In this document: in pieces, positions 56,601 through 64,000 of the stretch
Numbering within the stretch: the stretch's first letter is position 1
Layout of the letters: each line of letters starts with the position of its first letter
NCBI GenBank assembly: GCA_946811695.1
Contig: OX328124.1
Coordinates: 90,618,696-90,682,695, forward strand
DNA: 64,000 nucleotides
Reading direction: 5' to 3'
Source: Gonocerus acuteangulatus
Lineage: Eukaryota > Arthropoda > Insecta > Hemiptera > Coreidae
Notes under the pieces: model-generated
Told to the model about the DNA's origin: nothing
The model's database searches: none
The model's input: only the letters and a program-made list of their open reading frames with translations
Program-made: the position numbers and the translations under genes

Positions 56601-57000
56601 TCGCCGATTATCTTCTTCGCATTATAAAGAACGGTATTATTCATTACGTTGAAATTACACAGTCCGTTTAAAATCTATTTGTATCATCTATCCAAAATTA
56701 TTTTCTATCTACGCCCATGAAGTAGACAGGAGCCTGTGAAGAGCAGAACGAATGCGAGTACTGGACTCCAGGAGGTCTGGAATTCCAGAGGAGTGAGCAA
56801 GGTTCGAGGAAGGGTACACCTACAGGAGAGGCTGACTCATCCCTGAAATCCAGGAATAACCCCGCCTGGCTTCCCTCCACACTTCCACTACCGAATGTGT
56901 CAATTATTAAAAGTGACAACCAGCATTCACTACATCGTTCAAGTCGTAAATACCACCAAAAAATGCGATATATAACAGCTAGGGTGTCCATACAGGGTTA
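56601..57000. other. No confident gene
   Basis: The minus-strand frame 56698-56991 (97 residues) is unrecognised. Composition is less AT-rich than average here. Confidence 0.35.
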
Positions 57001-57290
57001 GGAATATCTGAAGATTTGGACTGCGCAGTCCAAGCTTCAGGATATTCCCCACCGCATAAGGGGCATTCTTGAGGCCAGAGTTGACTGTACAGTCCATCGA
57101 AGTAGAATGACAAAACCAATAGAGTAACTGTATATACCAATCAGACCAGGCTAGGCCTGACGTGTGGGGACGAGAGGATATTTGCATCACCTTCAGTGGG
57201 TCTACTATAACTGGACTGTGCAGTCCCGGCCTTGAGGTTTATTAACTTATCGTGTGCTAGACCCGTACAGTCCAAACCTTGAGGCTTAAC
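57001..57290. repeat. Cluster of palindromes built on GGACTGNNCAGTCC
   Basis: A 48-bp imperfect palindrome spans 57001-57048, centred on GGACTGCGCAGTCC (57018-57031). Related motifs follow: GACTGTACAGTCC (57083), GGACTGTGCAGTCC (57213-57226) and CGTACAGTCCAAACCTTGAGG (57264-57284). CTTGAGG or its complement accompanies most of them. The arrangement suggests binding sites or the subterminal region of an unidentified transposon. Confidence 0.7.
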
Positions 57291-57402
57291 TGTGCCGTCT
57301 TTGCCAGATTTCAACAGTCTCTTTTTCCACCTTCCGTAGATAAAATAAGCTTAAATTATATTGTTACCCTAAGAAAATTATTGATTTTCCTCAGTAATTG
57401 CG

Positions 57403-57468
<66 letters not shown>

Positions 57469-58724
57469 TGGCGTTGAGTCAACAATATCTAGTAACGCAA
57501 TATAGTCAATGGTGTTGTATATTGCCATAGTGTTTTTCTTTTTAAGTGGTCTTCGCTAAGCAAATTTAGTGATCTTGGCTTAATTTATTTCTTCTTTTTA
57601 ACACTTTGCCACCTTTCCTATTGGCAAAATTACACGCCATGCATGTTGACCGGATGACTCTTTAAATAAATGTAGACGTTTCCTAACCTCTTAATGGAAC
57701 TCTTATAGATTCAGATAAAAGGATTGTTATACTGTATACTTATCTTTATATATCAAATTCTTCTGTGCGTGTGTTTTTATGTCTGTATGTCTTTGTGTGC
57801 TGAGATGGCGGACGGTGAAAGTAGGAACAGTGGAGAGGAAGTTTTAATCAATTTTTTTATGGTTCTGTGGGTCGCTATGATTTGTATTTCTGTTTATTGA
57901 TGCTCTAAAATACATAACTTCTACTTCCGTGTTTTCGCCTATACATAAATCTCTAACTCTTCTTCTGATTCTTCTGTAAAAGTTTATGTTTTTGAATTGT
58001 GTCACTTTTCTTGCCCATGAGCGATATGTACAATTTATCATGGTCACAGGGAATAACATAAAATCCCCTTTTTCTTCCAGGGTACAGATATATATATATA
58101 TATCACATGGAAAGACACTATACAACTTACTTTCTAAGATTTCGTTTTATTTTTTCAATATACATAAATTTATTTTGAAAAAATGTGAATAATTATTAAT
58201 TAATGAGTACTCGTATTTCAAAAAAACTCAGTCTTGAAGAAGAGTGGAAGTTAAAATTATTTGTCACAAAAAAAAAGTTATGCAAACATTCCCAGTAAAA
58301 TAGATTGAAAAGGTAAAGAGTGTAAGGTGCCATCTTTTCCTTCGAGATAGTATTACCATCCGACGAAAGAAAAGGACGCACTAAAAGCGCCATAATGTGC
58401 ACACACGCCATGATAGGGCCCGGGAAAAGCGTTTAAAGACCCCCTATAGATGGCTGTCACGTCATAAAACGGATACAACCTGCTCTTATATTCTCTCTTG
58501 TATTAAAACTTTTCCTCCGTCTCAAAGTCCAACTCATATCTCGTCAGCAAACTGAATTATACACATATTATTATCGTAGCAACAAAAACCTTTTATGATT
58601 TTCGTACAGTGTAAAACTGTAATTGTAATTAATCCCGTTTGCGCCCGATACGTTTCTTTATAATATGGATGTAATTGTTTCCATAAAAACTTTTTATTTT
58701 ATTTCATTTTTATTTTGACGCCTC
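57291..58724. other. No gene; long T homopolymer at 57405-57467
   Basis: The T run of 63 bases is followed by AT-rich DNA. Near 57755-57805 a segment rich in GTCTGTATGTCTTTGTG resembles the 5' part of the second Helitron family, but no end is found. Confidence 0.4.
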
Positions 58725-59100
58725 TTTTTAGCACATTCCGATGGAATGTAGCTATTGAAGTCACACTCAAAAGAACATTTCATGAACTATCGTTAACACG
58801 ATACACACCAGAAATGTTGGTTATTATTGTCAACGAACCCTAGCAAATGATTAAACGAGTTTGTTAACCAGCAAAATTGATTCGTCTTGAGGGGGAGTTT
58901 ACTCCGGACCCAAAGTAGTTATTCGCCCATAACGGCCGCAATTATTGCTGTATTGCAACAAACTCTATATTCGTTGTGGACATATTAATAGGAAAAATAT
59001 GTTGTAAAAATAACCTAAATCGGTTTATTAGGGGGGGGGGGGGGGTTACTCTAGACCCAAATCACCACTTTCCCACTACCAGTCGTAATCTACCTATACA
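58725..59100 (+). repeat. Dispersed repeat C, copy 3
   Basis: ATGTAGCTATTGAAGTCACACTC, then CGTTAACACGATACA, GGGGGAGTTTACTCC, and a long G run at about 59033-59044 with GGTTACTC match 30890-31330 in order. Confidence 0.65.
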
Positions 59101-59471
59101 TATAATACAATTCTAACGGATCGCATTCTGTACATGGAAGACATATGGGAAAAAATACTATTGGGGCCTTTAACAACGCAATAGTACCCAAAACAATGAT
59201 TTTTACTACTTTTGTCTGTATGTCTGCTGTCTGTCAAACACTCTGTGCACACTAGGGTTTAACAATCCCTAAGGGGTCAGCTTAGTGGCTCTGTCATGTT
59301 TTAGCAATCCTAGCAGCCTATACCGTATAGCCCGATGTCTATACGTCTACTATCGTGTATAGAAAAGCATTACTGTATAGTAGATTTTTTTTAAATACCT
59401 ATACGACGGTGTTTTTAATCCAAAATAAACCAAAAGATATATCCGAAAATTCTGCCCTAAGACACTATCCA
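59101..59471. other. No gene seen
   Basis: A locally repetitive part at 59310-59385 repeats TATAC/GTATAG motifs. Nothing else recognised. Confidence 0.4.
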
Positions 59472-59600
59472 TGCCGATGAAGTCGCGGACACATTTATAG
59501 GTTGCCACCCTGCTTATAAATGAATGGCGTCCTGCAGGCAGGATTTGAATCCTCCGCATGAGAATCCAAGGTATTAGCGATTGGACCACACGGAGACCCT
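59472..59600 (-). mobile_element. tRNA-derived SINE sharing its body with the 5S SINEs, copy 2
   Basis: The minus strand starts GGGTCTCCGTGTGGTCCAAT, then ACCTTGGATTCTCATGC and a B-box-like GGATTCAAATCC. The body GGTGGCAACCTATAAATG follows. The head matches that at 21864. Confidence 0.7.
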
Positions 59601-60205
59601 GCAAACCTGTAGTGTGTGTGTATGTTTGTGTAACAAATATGGAGGGAAGGAGGAAACGCGCTAAAATAAAACATGTTAACTTTCTATGTTTATTTGTCAG
59701 TTAGTTATAGCTCCTCAGCAGTGTGCTTAGTTGTGCAGGTTTGTACAACGTACAGTTTAGCGGCTTTTTCATGTTCTACTTTGTGGTCAAATTCTGATTT
59801 GCAGAATGTATATTTAATACACATTCTTCAAATCATCAATAATAATCAAATTTTGATTATTATTATGGAGAAAATGTCTATGCTTCGAGGTTTTCCATTC
59901 GGATTTCATTGAGTAAGAAGAGGCTAATGACCTTATTAAAGGGAAGAGTTCACATTCCACAATATCATTTCTACTTTATCGTTAACTGAATTGAAAATCT
60001 ATTTATAACAAGGAAGTAAAACACTGATAGCTCAATCTTACGGTCTAATTATTTGAATTAATTATGTGTCCCTTGTGTAGGATAAACTATGACTGTTTCG
60101 TAAATAGGTTGCGAAATTATTACGAGGTTCATTTAGTGCTGTTCACAATTTCCCACAAAAGAATTTTTTACGGAAGGAATTCAAATCCTGATAACTAGAG
60201 GATAC
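59601..60205. other. No gene seen
   Basis: The frame 59673-59912 has no recognised domain. Otherwise AT-rich. Confidence 0.4.
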
Positions 60206-60400
60206 GCCAGCGGCCATAGCCATGTTGAGTGCACAGGTTCCCGTTGATCACCGAAGTTAAGCAACGTCGGGCGTGGCCAATACCTGAATGGGAAACATTG
60301 GCATTATAAAAGGGCGGCAACCTATAGATAGCTCGGAGTTAATAGCTTAAGTGTTGATACGCCGTTAAGCACACACAAAAAAAAAGTCGAAAAAATTATA
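60206..60400 (+). mobile_element. 5S-derived SINE, well-preserved copy
   Basis: The head starts GCCAGCGGCCATAGCCATG and keeps the internal promoter GATCACCGAAGTTAAGCAAC (60246-60265) and TACCTGAATGGGAAAC. The body GGCGGCAACCTATAGATAGC, GATACGCCGTTAA and an A-rich tail follow. AGGATAC on both sides is a likely target duplication. Confidence 0.82.
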
Positions 60401-60444
60401 GGATACCTATGGGAAACCTTGCTCAATTCCCTACAATAATGGCT

Positions 60445-60475
60445 CTCAGGCTATTTATAGGTTGACAGTTATTAT
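60445..60475 (-). repeat. Fragment of the shared SINE body
   Basis: The minus strand reads TGTCAACCTATAAATAGCCT, matching the common SINE body. No head is attached. Confidence 0.45.
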
Positions 60476-61054
60476 TATTATTATAACCTAAAACGCTCCT
60501 TTTTTAAAAATATATTTTTTCCAGGAACCATACGGTAGAGCCGTTTATTTGTTGATGTCTGTCCTATATTCTTTAATACACTGCACGCATGTATGTACAG
60601 AATTAAATGGAATTTGCATAAATAAATTATTTAAATTTGAACGCGCATTACAATTAACCCAGAATTTTAATAACTTAATTAATTAATGTAATTATTAATT
60701 ATAATAAATTAATTTTAAAAATAAACCCTAATAGTTTTTAAGTAATAAAGTTGATACTATACTCAGTGAAATTGTAAAGTACCTACTATAAAAACAAATA
60801 GATATTAAAAAAAAAAAAAAAAAAAGAGGAAAGGGCTTAAAATAAGAATAAAACAACACAATAAAAAACAAGATAATGTAGAGTCATCTTCTTTAAATGT
60901 TTTTTTTTTCTCTTTTTATCCGAATCCATGTTCTTAAACCAGTATTGGCCTACCACTAATTTAAGCTCTAGCTATAGCACATACTTCCTCTATAATGTTT
61001 TTCTATATTTTGAATCTTTGTATATTTATAAATTATTATTAACTCTGTCTTACT
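60476..61054. other. No gene seen
   Basis: Very AT-rich with an A run near 60807-60827. Nothing coding. Confidence 0.4.
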
Positions 61055-61195
61055 TGTTTTAGAGCCCCGATGGAGGCTTAAATTTCAAGCCGGAACGTCG
61101 GCTATAAATAAAACCCATTTTCACATGTAAAATGTAGTTTTATTAAGACACCACGACCGAACCCTGACAATTTCTACCTTCGCATCACCAACGGT
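61055..61195 (+). repeat. Family-1 Penelope-like tail with decayed hammerhead
   Basis: CCGATGG (61067-61073), the stem AGGCTTAAATTTCAAGCC and GGAACG follow the family-1 pattern with changes in both boxes. Downstream and inverted, CACGACCGAACCCTGACA matches the complement of the GTCAGGGTTCGGTCGTG-type flank seen at 16390 and 17670. Confidence 0.55.
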
Positions 61196-61404
61196 TAACC
61201 ATCTCCTCTCAATCTTCTTCTTCCTGTTCATTTTCCTAATTATTTGTTTATCCAAATTTATGGATAGTTTAAAGTTCATCAGTTTCTCCTTGATGTCTTC
61301 CAACTCTTTTTCCGACTCTCAACATTATGTTTTTAATTTGTCTTAGTCGTTGTCTATCGTAAGACTTACGTTCTTATAAGTAGTATACAAATATTGTCTT
61401 ATAA

Positions 61405-61560
61405 CCTAGTGTCATGATGTAAACTTTTTCTCACATCCGTGATTATTCTCGTTTGTAAGTTGTATATTTTTAGCTGAAGAATGCTGCCAAAGAGCATGCT
61501 TCTAAATAAATATTTTTCTGAAAATCTGACGTTTTCTCTGAGCCGAATCCTAACTATTGT
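61405..61560 (+). repeat. Hammerhead family-2 repeat, copy 4 (best CTGANGA box)
   Basis: TGTCATGATGTAAACTTTTT is followed by CTGAAGA (61474-61480), a perfect first core box, and ATGCTGCCAAAGAGCATGC. The GAAA box is lost (TTCTAA). GCCGAATCCTAACTATTG follows as in the other copies. Confidence 0.55.
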
Positions 61561-61849
61561 TATGTATTTTCTTGGAATACATTTTCATTACCAGAATTCT
61601 ACATATGGTTAGAATTCATTTAAGAGTTTTAAGTTGACGGCAGCTATACGAAGAGGCCTGCTCATCCAAGTGATAGGGTTGATGTTATAGCTTTAGGCTT
61701 CCTTCACGGGACAGTAAGCCCAAACCTCCTCCTGGTAGACTTGGGGTCAGGATAGGCACGGCTTATCCTTCCTGACCTCTTTTTACTTCTTTACGCATTC
61801 TGGGAGAATAGTATTTTCAGTAGGTCATGTGGGGGATAATCTAGTAATT

Positions 61850-61900
<51 letters not shown>

Positions 61901-62163
61901 CACATATATACACACACATTGATATGGTTGGGCGGTGGTGGTACTGCATCAAATCATACATCCATACAGGAACACACATACATACACTTGTTAAAATTAA
62001 AAACCTAATAGATAAACCATAGCAATCAGGTACCCACCTAGTTTTTTAGTGTAGACGGTTTACCCGTGGAACTTTCCTAGCTGGGATTATCCATCCTCAG
62101 TCCCGTACTTCAGCCTCCACGTATCCTGCATCGAATTCAGATATTTGCTCATTTATATATATA
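61561..62163. other. No gene; (TA)n at about 61853-61896
   Basis: The rest is mixed DNA without recognised features. The minus-strand frame across the (TA)n tract is low-complexity. Confidence 0.4.
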
Positions 62164-62300
62164 CTAGCTGTTACCCGGTGTGCAATGCTACACCTACTTT
62201 ATATTAAATAACTGAAGCCGGGCTTACCATGCTACACATGCTTCATATTAAATAGTTGTAACCCAGCTTCCATGGTACGCCTACTTTATATTATATATTT
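62164..62300 (-). mobile_element. Helitron 3' end present as three tandem degenerate copies
   Basis: The minus strand ends GGTGTAGCATTGCACACC (a hairpin with arms GGTGT/ACACC), then GGGTAACAG and CTAG (62164-62167) before a host T, a canonical Helitron terminus. Two further copies lie behind it at about 62210-62256 and 62257-62300, sharing the ATGCTACAC- and CTACTTTATATTA-like blocks. The 5' end of the element was not located. Confidence 0.65.
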
Positions 62301-63264
62301 AAAAAAATGAATGATTATATTATATTTGTCCAAATTATGAGAATATAAGATAATAAATTGAGAGCTCGGCTGAAAAAATTATTTTCCATTTTTTTTTTAA
62401 AGAAAGTGGGGTGGAAAATAAATGAATCCTTATTTTTTAAAAAGTACCCTTATTTTAAAATGGTATTACAATTAAATGATTCCAAATAATTTAATTGCAA
62501 TATTGTTTTAAAGAAAATCCAAACCAAACTCCCTGTGTTTAATTTTTTTAAAGAAAAAAAATATGTGGTCCATAAATAAATATTCTTAAAAAATAGCAAT
62601 ACAAATGAGGCATTTAATTAAGGTTATGATTATTTATAAGTTGTAATAACCTACAACTGAAACTATATTCTTTATTTTCATTGATTTTTTTTTTAAATAT
62701 AATATTTATTTATTTTAAGGGCTTCGCATCTAAAGCTAAAACCTCAACCTTGCGCAAATATAATATTAATATGTTATATTGTTTACCTGTTCATGTAATA
62801 ATCCGTAACTGAGATTTTTTTATGAATGAAAAAGTAGGTAAGTGGTGCAGGGTTTATGTTATTTATGCCAAAAGGAATGTTTTAAAAACATAGTTTGTTG
62901 TTTCAAATACACTTTTACATATTTTTGTTCACTTTTTTTTCCTTTCTATTAAAGCTTATGTTTCAAATTTTATGGTTCATGAGCTCTTCTATAAGGATAG
63001 TCCTTCTATCATAGGAAATAGGGGCCTCTAAGAATAAAAACAAATTTAAGATATTTTTCTTGCAGTTATGGTCAACAATGAATTAAAGGTATTTGGGAAT
63101 TTCAATAACGACATTGACTTGGCGAGCAACAATATTTTTACCAGAATTGCAACCGTATTTAAACATTTAGTCCAAGAGCTGGTAACACACTTTTCAAGTG
63201 TTTTATGTGCCTTTAAATTGTGCTATTGTGGGTATCTAGTGTAGATAAAAAGTTAAGTATGTGG
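62301..63264. other. No gene seen
   Basis: Very AT-rich, possibly the interior of the Helitron that ends at 62164. No coding recognised. Confidence 0.4.
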
Positions 63265-63793
63265 TTGCTGGACATACCTTGAAACACCAGGTACTGCGCA
63301 TGGTAATCAGTATCAAACTATGGGCCAAAAATAGTGTTTTACTCAGAAGCCATAAGTCTTTAATGTAAAATTAAGTCAATTCTATAATGAATAATATATA
63401 AGGTAGACCCTTTTAAGTGGGATACATATAAAAAAAAACCGAATTGGGTTTTTTGTAATATTAAATGAAGTCTCTTCTTCACACTGCTATTTAAACACCA
63501 TAATTGAAAATAATTACAAAAGGGCAGACACTTTTTGTGAGGTTTAGTAATCAGCAAACATGAAAATAAATTCAGCCGATGATAGACTGCAATACACTGC
63601 GTGTAACCGTAAGAGTGAGTGAGAGCACCAATCATCTGAACAGGACAGTTGTGGCTGTTCTAGAAATAAAGCAACATGCCTTAATTATACATTAAAGATT
63701 GTTGGCTTCTGAATAAAATACCATTTTAGTGGCATATTTTTTTAACACCTTTACCCTATGTGCAGTACCTGGTGTTCCAAGGTATGTCCAGGA
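63265..63793. mobile_element. Terminal-inverted-repeat element of about 520 bp
   Basis: CTGGACATACCTTGAAACAC, AGGTACTGCGCAT and TACTCAGAAGCCA on the left are matched in inverted order on the right (TGGCTTCTGAATA, ATGTGCAGTACCTGGTGTT, GGTATGTCCAG). The inverted ends are about 100 bp. No target duplication was found. The minus-strand frame 63360-63635 inside is AT-rich and unrecognised. Confidence 0.65.
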
Positions 63794-64000
63794 TACACAT
63801 ATATGCCTTACCTATCCACGAGATGCAATACACCAAAATTCCAAGGTGCATAAAACACTTCATGAAATGTGCGTTACCAGTTCTCCGACTAAATCATAAC
63901 AGTCAGAGGATAACTATCTCAGACAAAAGAAAGCATATGTCAGAATATAATGATTAAATTATGATGGATATTAAATTAATAAAAAATTGCATGGAAAATT
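63794..64000. other. No gene seen
   Basis: A short AT-rich stretch to the window edge. Confidence 0.4.

Overview
This is a repeat-saturated, AT-rich eukaryotic window. It has long (TA)n and (CA)n microsatellites, pure A or T runs of 52-69 bases, and no operon-like coding. I find no complete host gene. Nearly everything recognisable is a transposable element, usually decayed, nested or deleted. The mix of BEL/Pao, Helitrons, pogo-type and hAT-type DNA transposons, Penelope-like hammerhead remnants, I-clade LINE pieces and 5S-derived SINEs fits an invertebrate, most likely an arthropod such as a copepod. That identification is inference.

Layout. 1-2.3 kb: a Helitron (280-2329) with an insertion inside it. 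The insert is a 1.23-kb hAT-type foldback element with an 8-bp target duplication and 24 TTCCGG/CCGGAA hexamers. 4.6 kb: a 5S-rRNA-derived SINE with a 10-bp target duplication. 5.7-8.3 kb: two adjacent TA-flanked pogo-type transposons with transposase remnants. 10.3-11.8 kb: an unclassified terminal-inverted-repeat element. 15.9-18.5 kb: a large inverted composite carrying four hammerhead-ribozyme-like cores, interpreted as Penelope-like long repeats. 20.5-21.1 kb: a LINE RNase H remnant. 22.3-29.1 kb: a dead BEL/Pao retrotransposon with gag, protease, RT, RNase H and integrase all recognisable but frameshifted. 30.4-30.9 kb: a 52-bp tandem array. 33.3-36.8 kb: inverted hammerhead tails, a LINE C-terminal fragment, and a second Helitron whose empty insertion site is seen elsewhere in the window. 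39 kb: two short hAT-type MITEs. 42.8-43.6 kb: a Harbinger-like element with seven 77-bp internal repeats that each contain its own terminal sequence. 45-64 kb: further foldback elements, SINEs, a third Helitron, a Helitron 3' end in triplicate, and a cluster of palindromes at 57 kb.

The cross-cutting themes are three. (1) At least four sequence families of hammerhead-like cores, often paired head-to-head. (2) One SINE body joined to two different RNA polymerase III heads, 5S rRNA and tRNA. (3) Elements that amplify their own terminal sequences internally. Intervals with nothing identifiable are listed, so the reader can see that they were examined by eye only.
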